From the NCBI RefSeq assembly GCF_027530345.1, contig NZ_JAPZQK010000013.1, forward strand, positions 124,001 through 188,000: a DNA stretch of 64,000 nt. The letters run 5' to 3'. The number at the start of each line of letters is the position of its first letter. Position 1 is the first letter of the stretch. Both the position numbers and the translations under genes were made by a program. This DNA is from Silanimonas sp. Its GTDB lineage: Bacteria > Pseudomonadota > Gammaproteobacteria > Xanthomonadales > Xanthomonadaceae. The notes under the pieces are model-generated. The model was not told where the DNA came from. It did not search any database and was given only the letters and a program-made list of their open reading frames with translations. Shown in pieces: positions 17,356-32,347 of the stretch.

Positions 17356-18282
17356 TTACAGCCTCGCCTCGCCCATCAGGCGCGGGAACTCCTCGACCAT
17401 ATGGTCGATGAAGGCGCGGACAGCGGGAAGCTGGCCGCGTCGCGAGGGAAACACGGCGTGGAAGATGCCCTGCTGCAGGCTCCAGGCCGGCATCACGACC
17501 TCCAGCCGCCCGGCGCGCACGGCATCGACGCAGGCGGCCTCGGGCATCAGCGCAATGCCGATGCCGGCCATGGCGGCTTCCTGAAGCAGCGGGAAATCGA
17601 GCGCCATCAGCCGCGGCTTGATCTCGACCTTGCGGGTCTCGCCGTTGGGGCCGTGAAGTTCCCACACCTGCCGCGCGTCGTCCTCGCTCATGCTCAGCGT
17701 GACGTGGTCCGCGAGGGCTTCCGGGTCGATGGGGCGGCCATGGCGGGCGAGGTAGATCGGGCTCGCCACCAGCAGCTCGCGGAACTCGCCGAAACGGCGC
17801 ATCGCGAGTTCGCCGTCGGTGTCGAGTCGCGTCCGAACGCGGAGGGCGATGTCGAAGCCTTCCTCGATCACGTCCACCCGTCGGTTCGCGACATGGACCT
17901 GCAGGCGCACCTTCGGGTGCTGGACCAGGAAGCCGGGCACCACCCGCGAGAGCAACCGCTGCGAGAGCGAGACCGGGCAGCTCACGCGCACCACGCCGCG
18001 CGGCTCGGCGCTGAGCACCTGCACGGCCTCCTGCGCGGCCTGCGCCTGCGCCAGCATCGACTGCGCATGCTTGAAGACGTTCTGCCCGACCTCGGTGACC
18101 GCGAACTTGCGCGTCGAGCGCTGGATCAGGCGGACGCCGAAATCCTCCTCGAGCTGGGCGATGCGCCGCGACAGCCGCGACTTCGGCACGCCCGAGGCGC
18201 GCTCGGCGGCGGCATAACCGCCATGCTCGACGACGAGGGCGAACAGCTTCAGGTCGTTGAGGTCGAGTTCGCCGCTGCTCAT
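17356..18282 (-). CDS. LysR-family transcriptional regulator
   Basis: 308 residues. The N-terminal winged helix-turn-helix (about 5-65) reads DLKLFALVVEHGGYAAAERA then SRLSRRIAQLEEDFGVRLIQRSTR. A linker helix and a periplasmic-binding-protein-like effector domain follow (about 93-300). It belongs to the group that includes many orphan regulators of oxidoreductase or efflux genes; the target is not evident. The ATG lies 10 nt after the serS stop without a good ribosome-binding site, so translation may depend on serS. A short stretch with the tRNA-Ser promoter follows it. Confidence 0.93.
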   Translation of the reverse strand: MSSGELDLNDLKLFALVVEHGGYAAAERASGVPKSRLSRRIAQLEEDFGVRLIQRSTRKFAVTEVGQNVFKHAQSMLAQAQAAQEAVQVLSAEPRGVVRVSCPVSLSQRLLSRVVPGFLVQHPKVRLQVHVANRRVDVIEEGFDIALRVRTRLDTDGELAMRRFGEFRELLVASPIYLARHGRPIDPEALADHVTLSMSEDDARQVWELHGPNGETRKVEIKPRLMALDFPLLQEAAMAGIGIALMPEAACVDAVRAGRLEVVMPAWSLQQGIFHAVFPSRRGQLPAVRAFIDHMVEEFPRLMGEARL

Positions 18283-18292
18283 CGTCGGGGGC

Positions 18293-19600
<1,308 letters not shown>

Positions 19601-20164
19601 TTATCGCTTGCGCTCCAGCCACCATGCCATCGCGGCGCCCGCCAGCGCCCACCCCAGCGCGTGTTTCGCGAGGTTGCCGAGCACGAAATCCAGCGGGAAC
19701 AGGTACCAGTTCCAGAACGGGACCAGCAGCGCCACCGTGGCGAACACCCCGAGAGCGCTGGCCACCATGACCCGCTGCCCGAAGCCGCCGGTCAGCAACG
19801 ACAGCAGCCAGGCCGCCAGCAGGGCCGCGACGGTGTCGGTCACCCACTGCTTGCCGAGATTGGGGCCCATGTCGGCCAGTCCGGGGTTCCCGCCGGGCTG
19901 GTAGACGATGAAGGCGTAGCCGGAGCCGGTGTGCTCCTTGGCGAACGCGGCCACCGCCTCGGCATCGCCCATTTGCGCCTCGGGCAGGCTGGGCAGCACA
20001 TGGATGCCGGGCTTGGCCAGATCCGCGCCCATCACCGCGAGCGTCGCTTTCGGCGCCCCGCCGTAATGCATGCCCCGGTCGCCGAGGCCAAGCGCCATGT
20101 GGGCGATCGCGCCCCAGAAGAAGAAGACGAGGCCGCCGATCAGGCCAGCAATGACGATGCGCAT
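19601..20164 (-). CDS. Conserved hypothetical inner-membrane protein
   Basis: 187 residues, not recognised by function. A first helix (MRIVIAGLIGGLVFFFWGAI) is followed by a periplasmic loop of about 90 residues (30-105) with a soluble alpha/beta look (GSGYAFIVYQPGG). Three more hydrophobic helices end in a short basic tail (WLERKR). A strong GGAGG site precedes the ATG by 8 nt. It lies between crcB and serS on the same strand, 30 nt before serS, and so is probably in the same transcript. Confidence 0.75.
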   Translation of the reverse strand: MRIVIAGLIGGLVFFFWGAIAHMALGLGDRGMHYGGAPKATLAVMGADLAKPGIHVLPSLPEAQMGDAEAVAAFAKEHTGSGYAFIVYQPGGNPGLADMGPNLGKQWVTDTVAALLAAWLLSLLTGGFGQRVMVASALGVFATVALLVPFWNWYLFPLDFVLGNLAKHALGWALAGAAMAWWLERKR

Positions 20165-20253
20165 GGTTCACCCCTCCCCGGGTGCCGGGCCGAGCGGCCC
20201 GCCGTCGATGCTGCGCGGCGCTGAATCGAACGGCAAGCGCGAGACGCGCTGGA

Positions 20254-20661
20254 TCAACCCAGCGTCGAGGGCAGCGGGCCGCGAAGCGCTTCGCCCGCGC
20301 GCAAGCCCAGCCATACGAGCGCGAGGCCGGCGCCCAGCGTCAGCGCGAGGTAGCCCAAGGCACGCTCCGGATGGCCGCCGCGATGGAAAGCCATCAGTTC
20401 CAGCATCAGGGCGGAATACGTGGTCAGGCCGCCCATCACGCCGACGATCAGCAGGGCACGCAGGGCATCGCCGAGCGAGCCGCGCTGCGCCAGCACCGCG
20501 AACAGCAGGCCGGCCAGGAAACTGCCGCCGAGATTCGCGGCCAGCGTGCCCCAGGGCAGGCCTTCGCCGAGCTTCTGAAGCAGGGCGGTGCCGAGCCAGT
20601 AGCGCAGGCCGGCGCCCAGCGCGCCGCCCAGCATCGCCAGCGCCAAGTGCGTGGGGTTCAT
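20254..20661 (-). CDS. crcB: Fluoride channel CrcB/Fluc
   Basis: Dual-topology dimeric channel that exports fluoride. 135 residues with four membrane helices. Family motifs: GGALGAGLRYWLG in helix 1, GTLAANLGGSFLAGLL (pore Asn) in helix 2, and GGLTTYSALMLE in helix 3. The helix 3 motif is usually GGxTTFSTFSxE, so both phenylalanines of the fluoride-lining box are altered (Tyr and Leu). The ATG overlaps the rarA stop by 4 nt, implying coupled translation. No fluoride riboswitch was seen upstream. Confidence 0.92.
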   Translation of the reverse strand: MNPTHLALAMLGGALGAGLRYWLGTALLQKLGEGLPWGTLAANLGGSFLAGLLFAVLAQRGSLGDALRALLIVGVMGGLTTYSALMLELMAFHRGGHPERALGYLALTLGAGLALVWLGLRAGEALRGPLPSTLG

Positions 20662-21983
20662 GCGCCCTGTCCGCCGCGGGACGTCGAACCGGTGCGCCCT
20701 TCGGCGCGAGCCGCGCGGCGCGCTTCGCGCAGGGCGTCGAGCTTTTCCTTCAGCTTGATCTCCATCCCGCGCGCGACGGGCTGGAAGTACACGCGACCGT
20801 CGAGGGCGTCGGGCAGGCAGACCTGGCCGAGGGCCACGCCACCGTCGACATCGGGGTCGTACTGGTAGCCCTGGCCGTAGCCGAGGCCCTTCATCAATGC
20901 CGTCGGCGCGTTGCGCAGATGCATCGGCACCTCCAGCGTGCCGTGCTTCGCCACGTCGGCCTTGGCGGCCTTCCACGCGACGTAGCCGGCGTTGCTCTTG
21001 GCGCAGCTCGCGAGGTAGAGCGTGAGTTGTGCCAGCGCCAGTTCGCCTTCCGGCGCACCGAGACGGTCGAAGGTTTCCCACGCGGCGATGGCCATGTCGA
21101 GCGCGCGCGGGTCGGCGAGGCCGATGTCCTCGACGGCCATGCGCGTCAGCCGGCGGGCGAGATAGGCCGGGTCGCAGCCGCCGTCGAGCATCCGCGCCAG
21201 CCAGTAGATCGCCGCGTCGGGGTCGGAGCTGCGCACCGATTTGTGCAGGGCGGAGATCTGGTCGTAGAACTGCTCGCCCTGCTTGTCGAAGCGACGCGTG
21301 CGATCGGCCAGCACCTGTGCCAGCGTGGCCGCATCGATGCGCCCGCCTTCGGCGATCTCCGCGGCGATCTCCAGCAGGGTCAGCGCGCGGCGCACGTCGC
21401 CGTCGGCCGCCTGGGCGATGGTGGTGAGGGTGTCGTCGTCCACGCCGAGGCCCAGCGTGCCAAGGCCGCGCACCGGGTCGAGCAGCGCGCGGCGCAGCGC
21501 CTCGGCGATATCCGTCGCCGATACCGCTTCGAGCACGTGCACGCGGCAGCGCGAGAGCAATGCCGAGTTCAGCTCGAAGCTCGGGTTCTCGGTCGTCGCG
21601 CCAACGAACACGATGTGCCCGGCCTCGATGTGCGGGAGGAAGGCATCCTGCTGCGTCTTGTTGAAACGGTGCACCTCGTCGACGAACAGCACCGTCCGCT
21701 CGCCTCGGGCGAAGGCTTCGGCGGCTTCGCCGAGCACCTTGCGCACCTCGGGCAGGCCGCTCATCACCGCCGAGATCGAATGGAAGCGTGCGCTGCTCTG
21801 CGCGGCCACGAGGCGCGCCAGCGTGGTTTTTCCGCAGCCCGGCGGCCCCCAAAGGATCATCGAGTGCACGCGCCCGGCGTCAAGCGCGCGGCGCAGGGCG
21901 GCTTTCGGGTCCAGCAGCCGGCGCTGCCCGACGACCTCGTCGAGGTCGCGCGGGCGCATGCGTTCGGCGAGCGGCGCGCTCAC
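20658..21983 (-). CDS. rarA: Replication-associated recombination protein A (MgsA/RarA)
   Basis: AAA+ ATPase related to clamp-loader subunits and eukaryotic WRNIP1; acts at stalled forks. 441 residues (E. coli 447). Walker A is WGPPGCGKTTLARLVA, Walker B is VLFVDEVHRFNK, and sensor 1 is GATTENPSFELNSALLSR. The C-terminal tetramerisation domain includes APEGELALAQ and KGLGYGQGYQYDPD. The start is taken as GTG at 21983, because the conserved N-terminus APLAERMRP begins before the first ATG (21959). The GTG overlaps the lolA stop (GTGA). The order ftsK-lolA-rarA is the same as in E. coli. Confidence 0.94.
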   Translation of the reverse strand: MSAPLAERMRPRDLDEVVGQRRLLDPKAALRRALDAGRVHSMILWGPPGCGKTTLARLVAAQSSARFHSISAVMSGLPEVRKVLGEAAEAFARGERTVLFVDEVHRFNKTQQDAFLPHIEAGHIVFVGATTENPSFELNSALLSRCRVHVLEAVSATDIAEALRRALLDPVRGLGTLGLGVDDDTLTTIAQAADGDVRRALTLLEIAAEIAEGGRIDAATLAQVLADRTRRFDKQGEQFYDQISALHKSVRSSDPDAAIYWLARMLDGGCDPAYLARRLTRMAVEDIGLADPRALDMAIAAWETFDRLGAPEGELALAQLTLYLASCAKSNAGYVAWKAAKADVAKHGTLEVPMHLRNAPTALMKGLGYGQGYQYDPDVDGGVALGQVCLPDALDGRVYFQPVARGMEIKLKEKLDALREARRAARAEGRTGSTSRGGQGA

Positions 21984-22645
21984 TCCTGCAGCGGGCGCAC
22001 TTCGGCGCTGTCGCGCGTCTCGCCGACCACGTCCACGCCCTCGGGCGGGGTTAAGCGGAACAGGTCGGCCGGCAGCGCGCCGTTGCGCTTCCACTGGCTG
22101 AAGCTCACCTCGGTGCGCTGGCCGAGCTGGTCCTCGAAGACCATCGCCGCGAGGCCGCTGGCGTTGAAGCCGAGCTTCGCCGACTGCACGGCCGAATCCT
22201 CGGGCTTGCGCGCCTTCAGGTCGACCCACGTCAGGCCGTTCGCCTGACCACCCTCGGCCACCACGAACTGGCGATCGAGCTCGCCGGGATCGATCAGCGC
22301 GGCGAGCGGGCTCGACTGCTCCTCGTAGCTCTGCACGCGAACCGTCACCTGCTCGAGGTCCGGGTCGTACAGCCACAGGTGGTCGCCATCGGCGACGATC
22401 AGCTGCGGATACGGCTGCTGGTACTCCCAGCGGAACTGGCGCGGTGCCTTCAGCGAGATGCGGCCTTCGCTGCGGTCGGTGGCCGTGCCGTTGGCATCGA
22501 ACACCTGCTGCGCGAAACGCCCATCGAGGCTGCGCAGGTCGGTGGAGAAGCGGGTGATCGCCTCACGACCGGCGCTTGCCGAAGCTAGCGCGGGCGCGAG
22601 CATCAGGGCGGCGATAGCAGTGCGGAACAGGGTCGAAGTCGTCAT
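21980..22645 (-). CDS. lolA: Outer-membrane lipoprotein chaperone LolA
   Basis: Periplasmic carrier that takes lipoproteins from LolCDE to LolB. 221 residues. A signal peptide (TAIAALMLAPALASA) is followed by the incomplete beta-barrel typical of LolA, with conserved segments RFAQQVFDANG, GRISLKAPRQFRWEY, LWLYDPDLEQVTV and a glycine-rich loop. The gene lies between ftsK and rarA and overlaps the rarA start by 4 nt. Nothing unusual was seen. Confidence 0.95.
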   Translation of the reverse strand: MTTSTLFRTAIAALMLAPALASASAGREAITRFSTDLRSLDGRFAQQVFDANGTATDRSEGRISLKAPRQFRWEYQQPYPQLIVADGDHLWLYDPDLEQVTVRVQSYEEQSSPLAALIDPGELDRQFVVAEGGQANGLTWVDLKARKPEDSAVQSAKLGFNASGLAAMVFEDQLGQRTEVSFSQWKRNGALPADLFRLTPPEGVDVVGETRDSAEVRPLQE

Positions 22646-22709
22646 CGGAAGGCGGTTCGGGCCGGAAGGGACGCCGGAAAGTGTCCGGCGTCGCGACTGA
22701 ACGGGGGCG

Positions 22710-25028
22710 TCACCGCGGCGGCGGCGGGGCGATGACCATGCGGTCGCCGTTGTGCTCGGCCGGCGAGACGATGCCCGCTTGCTCCATGGCCTCGACGAGG
22801 CGCGCGGCGCGGTTGTAGCCGATCTTCAAGCGCCGCTGCACCGACGAAATCGAGGCCTTGCGGCTCTCGGTGACGAAGGCCACGGCCTGGTCGTAAAGCG
22901 GGTCGTTCTCGCTGTCGTCGCTGCTGGCCGCTTCCGGGAGGCCGCTGGCGCCGACCACCGTGCCGTCGCCCAGCGTCTGCACCTCGGCCAGCACGCCTTC
23001 GACGTAATCCGCACCACCGCCGTGCTGCTTCAGGAACTCCACAACGCGATGTACTTCCTCGTCAGAGACGAAGGCGCCATGCACGCGTTCCGGCAACGCC
23101 GTGCCCGGCGGCAGGTAGAGCATGTCGCCATGACCCAGCAGGGTCTCCGCGCCAGACTGGTCGAGAATCGTGCGCGAGTCGATCTTGCTCGACACCTGGA
23201 AGGCGATGCGGGTCGGGATGTTGGCCTTGATCAGGCCGGTGATGACGTCGACCGACGGGCGCTGGGTGGCGAGGATCAGGTGGATGCCGGCGGCGCGGGC
23301 TTTCTGCGCCAAGCGGGCGATCAGCTCCTCCACCTTCTTGCCGACGATCATCATCATGTCGGCGAATTCGTCGATGAAGACGACGATGTAGGGCAGTTCC
23401 TCCAACGGGCGTGGCTGCTCGCCGAGCTCCGGGTTCGGCTTGAACAGCGGGTCCATCAGCGGCTGGCCGGCGTCGCGGGCGTCCTTCACCTTGCGGTTGA
23501 AGCCCGCCAGATTGCGCACGCCAACGGCGCTCATCAGCTTGTAGCGGCGTTCCATCTCGGCCACGCACCAGCGCAGGCCGTTCGCAGCTTCCTTCATGTC
23601 GGTGACGACCGGCGCGAGCAGGTGCGGGATGCCCTGGTAGACCGAGAGCTCCAGCATCTTCGGGTCGATCATCAGCATCCGCACGTCCTTGGCGGAGGCC
23701 TTGTAGAGCAGCGAGAGCACCATCGCGTTGACCGCCACCGACTTGCCGGAGCCGGTCGTGCCGGCGACGAGCAGGTGCGGCATGCGCGCGAGGTCGGCCA
23801 CGGTGGGGCGGCCGGCGATGTCCTTGCCGAGCGCCAGCGTCAGCGGACTCGGGGATTTGTCGTATTCCTTCGAGCGCAGCATCTCCGAGAGGAAGATCAT
23901 CTCGCGCTTGCTGTTCGGGATTTCGAGGCCGACCACCGACTTGCCGGGGATGACGTCAACCACGCGCACCGACTTCACCGAGAGGCCGCGGGCGATGTCC
24001 TTGTCGAGCGAATTGATCTGGCTGCCCTTCACGCCGGGCGCCGGCTCCATCTCGAAGCGGGTGATGACCGGGCCCGGATAGGCGCCGACGACCTGCACGT
24101 CGATGCGGAAGTCCTTGAGCTTGAACTCGATCTGCCGCGAGAGGGTTTCCAGCGTTTCCTCGCTGTAGCCGCGCTCCTGCACCTTGGGCTCGTCGAGGAG
24201 CGACAGCGGCGGCAGGCCGCCTTCGGGCACGGCGTTGAACAGCGGGATCTGCTGCTCGCGCTTGGCCCGCTCACTCTTCTCCACGACGGCTGGGGCCGGG
24301 GCCTCGATATGCACCGGCTCGCGCTTGGCGCGCTTCTGCGTCTCGACCTTGCGGACTTCCTCGCGCTCTTCGCGGAGCACGCGGGTGCGCTGCCATTCCG
24401 CGGCCTGCTCGCGGCCGGCCTTGGCCCGCTCGAACAGCCCGAGGATGCGGGCGCCGATCCATTCCATCACCGCGAACCACGACAGCCCCGTGGCCAGCGT
24501 GATCGACACCAGCACCAGTGCGAGCAGCAGCAGGTGGCCGCCGGCCAATCCGAACACGACAGTGACGGACCGACCGACCAGCTCGCCGAGCACGCCCCCC
24601 GAGGACGTGGTCGGCAAAGCCGACGACGCGCCGAACCAGAGCTGCATGAGGCCGGTGCCGGCCACCAGCACGCCGACGATGCCGACGAGGCGCAGGGCCG
24701 GGCCGAGATCGACCTGCCCATCGCCGTCGCTGTCCATCCCGAACAGGGCCACCCAGGTGATGCCACCAAGGATCAGGGGCAGGGTGTAGGCCATCCAGCC
24801 GAACAGCCCGAAGGCGAAGTCGGCGATGTAGGCGCCCGCGGGGCCGCCGAAATTCTGGATTTCACCCGCCACGCTGCCGGTCCGGGACCAGCCGGGATCG
24901 GCCGAGGAATAGCTGACGAGGCTGGCGAGGAGGTAAAGCAGGGCCGGCGCGGCAACCACCAGCGCCACTTCGCGCCACAGCTTCTGTTTGCGGTCCAGTG
25001 CCCTGCCCTCCACGCCCTGCATCAGCAC
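22710..25028 (-). CDS. ftsK: DNA translocase FtsK (short-linker form)
   Basis: Septal DNA pump that moves chromosome termini and activates XerCD at dif. 772 residues, far shorter than E. coli FtsK (1329) because the linker is short. Four membrane helices lie in the first 190 residues and a charged linker at about 195-270. The alpha/beta motor has Walker [13 protein letters not shown] near residue 425 and Walker [16 protein letters not shown]-terminal gamma winged helix ([16 protein letters not shown]) recognises KOPS. The start is GTG at 25028, with GGGAG 7 nt upstream; that site sits in a hairpin stem. An ATG two codons later lacks this spacing. Confidence 0.96.
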   Translation of the reverse strand: MLMQGVEGRALDRKQKLWREVALVVAAPALLYLLASLVSYSSADPGWSRTGSVAGEIQNFGGPAGAYIADFAFGLFGWMAYTLPLILGGITWVALFGMDSDGDGQVDLGPALRLVGIVGVLVAGTGLMQLWFGASSALPTTSSGGVLGELVGRSVTVVFGLAGGHLLLLALVLVSITLATGLSWFAVMEWIGARILGLFERAKAGREQAAEWQRTRVLREEREEVRKVETQKRAKREPVHIEAPAPAVVEKSERAKREQQIPLFNAVPEGGLPPLSLLDEPKVQERGYSEETLETLSRQIEFKLKDFRIDVQVVGAYPGPVITRFEMEPAPGVKGSQINSLDKDIARGLSVKSVRVVDVIPGKSVVGLEIPNSKREMIFLSEMLRSKEYDKSPSPLTLALGKDIAGRPTVADLARMPHLLVAGTTGSGKSVAVNAMVLSLLYKASAKDVRMLMIDPKMLELSVYQGIPHLLAPVVTDMKEAANGLRWCVAEMERRYKLMSAVGVRNLAGFNRKVKDARDAGQPLMDPLFKPNPELGEQPRPLEELPYIVVFIDEFADMMMIVGKKVEELIARLAQKARAAGIHLILATQRPSVDVITGLIKANIPTRIAFQVSSKIDSRTILDQSGAETLLGHGDMLYLPPGTALPERVHGAFVSDEEVHRVVEFLKQHGGGADYVEGVLAEVQTLGDGTVVGASGLPEAASSDDSENDPLYDQAVAFVTESRKASISSVQRRLKIGYNRAARLVEAMEQAGIVSPAEHNGDRMVIAPPPPR

Positions 25029-25033
25029 GCATC

Positions 25034-25064
25034 CACTCCCTGCGGGAACTTGCCGCAGGGAGTG
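25034..25064 (-). promoter_or_regulatory. 12-bp hairpin holding the ftsK ribosome-binding site
   Basis: A perfect inverted repeat CACTCCCTGCGG / CCGCAGGGAGTG with a 7-nt loop lies between the ald stop and the ftsK start. On the minus strand its 3' arm contains GGGAG, the best ribosome-binding site for the GTG start 7 nt downstream. It has no T-run, so it is a poor intrinsic terminator for ald. It may instead mask ftsK translation or cap the ald 3' end. Confidence 0.55.
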
Positions 25065-25077
25065 TAGCGCGCGGGGC

Positions 25078-27282
<2,205 letters not shown>

Positions 27283-27299
27283 GCGCGGCGCGGCCGGCG

Positions 27300-28424
27300 A
27301 TGCCCGAGCTCCGCCTCCATCGCCGGCTGGATGAGATTCCCGCGGCCACGTGGGACGCGCTGAACCGGAGCGGCCATCCGTTCACCGCGCATGCCTTCCT
27401 GGCCGGGCTCGAAACGCACGGCTGCCTCGACCCCGAATACGGCTGGACGCCGCTGCACGCCTCGCTGTGGGAGGGTGATGCCCTGCTCGCCGCCGCGCCG
27501 GCCTATGCGAAAGGCAACTCGCACGGCGAGTTCGTGTTCGACCACGCTTGGGCGAACGCCTACGCGCAGTACGGCCTCGACTACTACCCGAAGTGGCTGA
27601 TCGGCGTGCCCTACTCCCCCGTCACCGGGCCACGCTTGCTCGCCGTTGAACCGACGCATAAACGCCTGCTGCTCGAGGCCATGCGCGCGGCGGCGCCGGA
27701 CCTCGGCCTGCATTCGGTGCACGCGAATTTCCTCGATGCCGCCGATCTCGATGCCTTCGACGCGAGCTGGCTCGCCCGCGAGGACGTGCAGTTCCATTGG
27801 ACGCGCGATCCGTCGTGGCGCGCCTTCGATGACTTCCTCGGCGCGCTGGACCACAAGCGCCGCAAGAACCTGAAGGCGGACCGGCGCCGGGTGGCTGAGG
27901 CTGGCGTCTACCTTCGCGTTCTGGACGGCAAGGCCGCGCGCGGCGAACCGATGGCCGCGATGCACCGCTTCTACGTGCAGACCTTCGCCGAGAAGTGGAA
28001 CCATGCGGCGATGACGGAACCCTTCTTCCAGCACCTGTGCGAGGCCCTGCCCGATGCGGTGGTGCTTATCCTCGCCGAGCGGGAGGGCGAAGCCATAGCC
28101 GGCGCGCTGTGCCTGCGCTCGGACGACACGCTCTACGGCCGCTACTGGGGCGCGATGGCGGACGTGCCGGGGCTGCATTTCGAGGCCTGCTACCACCAGG
28201 GCATCGAGTACTGCATCGAGCACGGCCTGGACCGCTTCGAACCCGGCGCGCAGGGCGAACACAAGCTGGCGCGCGGCTTCCTGCCCACCTCGACGCACAG
28301 CCGGCACTGGCTGGCCGAGCCGCGCTTCCAGCAGGCACTCACACGCTGGTGCGCGGCCGAGCGCGAGGCCACGCGGCGCTATCGTGATTCGCTGGCGGCG
28401 CATTCGCCCTTCCGATCGCCATGA
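27300..28424 (+). CDS. FemAB-like / DUF482 GNAT-fold acyltransferase
   Basis: 374 residues of the family often labelled peptidogalycan biosynthesis or GNAT N-acetyltransferase. Signature segments are seen: FVFDHAWANAYAQYG, LGALDHKRRKNLKADRR, FYVQTFAEKWN, YGRYWGAM and EPGAQGEHKLARGF. The fold is related to Fem ligases, which use aminoacyl-tRNA, but the donor for this subgroup is unknown to me. The gene sits between trxB and aat, where E. coli has cydDC. Its stop overlaps the aat start (ATGA), so both proteins are likely made together. The substrate is not assigned. Confidence 0.85.
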   Translation: MPELRLHRRLDEIPAATWDALNRSGHPFTAHAFLAGLETHGCLDPEYGWTPLHASLWEGDALLAAAPAYAKGNSHGEFVFDHAWANAYAQYGLDYYPKWLIGVPYSPVTGPRLLAVEPTHKRLLLEAMRAAAPDLGLHSVHANFLDAADLDAFDASWLAREDVQFHWTRDPSWRAFDDFLGALDHKRRKNLKADRRRVAEAGVYLRVLDGKAARGEPMAAMHRFYVQTFAEKWNHAAMTEPFFQHLCEALPDAVVLILAEREGEAIAGALCLRSDDTLYGRYWGAMADVPGLHFEACYHQGIEYCIEHGLDRFEPGAQGEHKLARGFLPTSTHSRHWLAEPRFQQALTRWCAAEREATRRYRDSLAAHSPFRSP

Positions 28425-29146
28425 GCCGCCCGCTGCTGCTGGGGCCCGACCCCGCCTCGCCTTTCCCGCCCGCCGAACTTGCGCTGGACGAGCCCGATGG
28501 CCTGGTGTGCATCGGCGGCGATCTTTCGCCCGTGCGCCTCGTGAATGCCTACGCCGCCGGGATGTTCCCATGGTTCAGCGAAGGGCAGCCGATCCTCTGG
28601 TGGTCGCCGTCGGAGCGCCTCGTATTCCGCAGCGGCGGCGTGCGGCTGTCGACGCGCTTTCGCCGTGATCTTCGACGCAGCCGGTGGGAAGTGCGGTTCA
28701 ACACCGCCTTCGATCGCGTGATCGCCGCCTGCGCCACCGCGCCCCGGCCCGGCCAGGACGGCACCTGGATCACCCCGGCGATGCAGCGCGCCTACGGCCA
28801 GCTGCACCGGCTCGGGCATGCGCACAGCGTCGAGGTCTGGGATGGCGAGCGGCTCGTCGGCGGGCTTTATGGGGTATCGGTGGGTACCGGTTTCCACGCC
28901 GAAAGCATGGTCAGCCTCGAGAGCGGCGGCTCGAAGGTGGCGCTGGCGGCTCTCGGGCGACGGCTCGACGAACTGGGCTGGCCGCTGTTCGACGCCCAGA
29001 TCGAAAACCCGCACCTGCGCTTCATGGGTGGCGAGGTCTGGCCTCGCGCAGGATTCCTCTCGACCTTCCTCGCCCGCACCGCCTCGGGCACGCCGAGTCC
29101 CGACTGGGCGGGCACGCCCTACCCGGCCCGCCAGCTGGCGGACTGA
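28421..29146 (+). CDS. aat: Leucyl/phenylalanyl-tRNA-protein transferase
   Basis: Adds Leu or Phe to proteins that begin with Arg or Lys, creating N-degrons for ClpS-ClpAP. 241 residues (E. coli 234). Family motifs: GLVCIGGDLSPVRLVNAY, GMFPWFSEGQPILWWSP, GTWITPAMQRAYGQLH, HSVEVWDGERLVGGLYG, FHAESMVS and LFDAQIENPHLRFMGG. The start overlaps the preceding stop by 4 nt. Its partners clpS and clpA are encoded about 1-3 kb away on the other strand, so the whole pathway is in this window. Confidence 0.97.
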   Translation: MSRPLLLGPDPASPFPPAELALDEPDGLVCIGGDLSPVRLVNAYAAGMFPWFSEGQPILWWSPSERLVFRSGGVRLSTRFRRDLRRSRWEVRFNTAFDRVIAACATAPRPGQDGTWITPAMQRAYGQLHRLGHAHSVEVWDGERLVGGLYGVSVGTGFHAESMVSLESGGSKVALAALGRRLDELGWPLFDAQIENPHLRFMGGEVWPRAGFLSTFLARTASGTPSPDWAGTPYPARQLAD

Positions 29147-29262
29147 ACCCCGCCCGACCCGCTTAACCGGATTTTTGCAAGCGCCGGCCCGGCGTGGCAC
29201 ACTCCGCGCCTTCGATTCACCCCCTTTCCCGCCCCAGACCGCCAAGGCCAGAAGCCCGCTGC

Positions 29263-29481
29263 ATGTCAAAAGACGATTCCATCGAGTTCGAAGGCACCGT
29301 GACCGAAACGCTGCCGAACACCATGTTCCGCGTGAAGCTCGAAAACGGCCACGTCATTACGGCTCACATCTCGGGCCGCATGCGCAAGAACTACATCCGG
29401 ATCCTGACGGGTGACAAGGTCAAGGTCGAAATGACGCCTTACGACCTCACCAAGGGCCGCATCACCTACCGCATGAAGTAA
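29263..29481 (+). CDS. infA: Translation initiation factor IF-1
   Basis: Binds the ribosomal A site during initiation. 72 residues forming one OB fold: [55 protein letters not shown]. The ATG at 29263 gives the universal length; a longer in-frame start is not conserved. It is followed by a bidirectional terminator shared with clpA. The order aat-infA-(clpA clpS) matches other gammaproteobacteria. Confidence 0.97.
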   Translation: MSKDDSIEFEGTVTETLPNTMFRVKLENGHVITAHISGRMRKNYIRILTGDKVKVEMTPYDLTKGRITYRMK

Positions 29482-29505
29482 GCGCCGCGCGCGCTCCATG
29501 CCAAG

Positions 29506-29533
29506 AAAAACGGCAGCCTCGGCTGCCGTTTTT
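29506..29533. terminator. Bidirectional intrinsic terminator (infA / clpA)
   Basis: The stem AAAAACGGCAGC / GCTGCCGTTTTT with a tight loop lies between the convergent infA and clpA genes. It has A/T runs on both sides and so can stop transcription in both directions. Confidence 0.88.
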
Positions 29534-29559
29534 CGTTTCCGGGCCCGGAACGCCGGGCC

Positions 29560-31845
<2,286 letters not shown>

Positions 31846-31884
31846 TCGGGGCCTCCAGGGCAATGACCCGGATATGGGGGCGGC

Positions 31885-32211
31885 TCAGGCCTTTTCCATC
31901 GTGCACATCAGCGGATGCTGGTGCGTCCGTGAGAAATCGTTCACCTGCGACACTTTCGTTTCTGCCACTTCGCGTGTGTAGACGCCGCAGACACCTTTGC
32001 CCCGCGTGTGCACGTGCAGCATCACTTGGGTGGCTTTCTCGCGGTTCATGCCGAAGAACACCTGCAACACCTCGACGACGAAATCCATCGGGGTGTAGTC
32101 ATCGTTCAACAGGACCACCCGGTACAGCGATGGGCGTTCCAGTTCGGGCTTGGCCGTCTCGACGGCGAGGCCGCGTTCATGTTCGGAATCGGGGCGTTCG
32201 TGTTGGCTCAT
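31885..32211 (-). CDS. clpS: ClpS adaptor (N-degron recognin)
   Basis: Delivers proteins with N-terminal Leu, Phe, Tyr or Trp to ClpAP. 108 residues: an unstructured N-terminal tail (1-28), then the core with [21 protein letters not shown] (gate residues N and DD), [21 protein letters not shown] and the closing QHPLMCTME. It precedes clpA on the same strand. No ribosome-binding site is visible before the ATG. A TATACT lies only 6 nt upstream, which suggests a leaderless message. Confidence 0.97.
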   Translation of the reverse strand: MSQHERPDSEHERGLAVETAKPELERPSLYRVVLLNDDYTPMDFVVEVLQVFFGMNREKATQVMLHVHTRGKGVCGVYTREVAETKVSQVNDFSRTHQHPLMCTMEKA

Positions 32212-32217
32212 GGGGCC

Positions 32218-32223
32218 AGTATA
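32218..32223 (-). promoter_or_regulatory. Putative -10 of clpS (leaderless transcript)
   Basis: TATACT on the minus strand ends 6 nt before the clpS ATG. Initiation at the usual distance would start the RNA at or beside the A of the start codon. No Shine-Dalgarno sequence is present in the intervening GGCCCC. Confidence 0.45.
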
Positions 32224-32347
32224 TGAGGCGCTCGGAGCGCGACGGCAAGGGCCGGAAGCGCGGCGCGCGAACGTGGACGCTGCCGGATGCCGGCGTCACA
32301 ATGCGGGCTTTCCCCGATCCGGCCGCCGCACGGCCGCGGAGTCCGCG

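Noticed and set aside
20662-20760. Possible fluoride riboswitch for crcB
   Set aside because: The region upstream of crcB is rarA coding sequence, and the crcB start overlaps it. There is no room for a leader.
21984-22376. Longer RarA reading upstream of 21983
   Set aside because: This stretch is lolA coding sequence in another frame. The conserved RarA N-terminus starts at the GTG.
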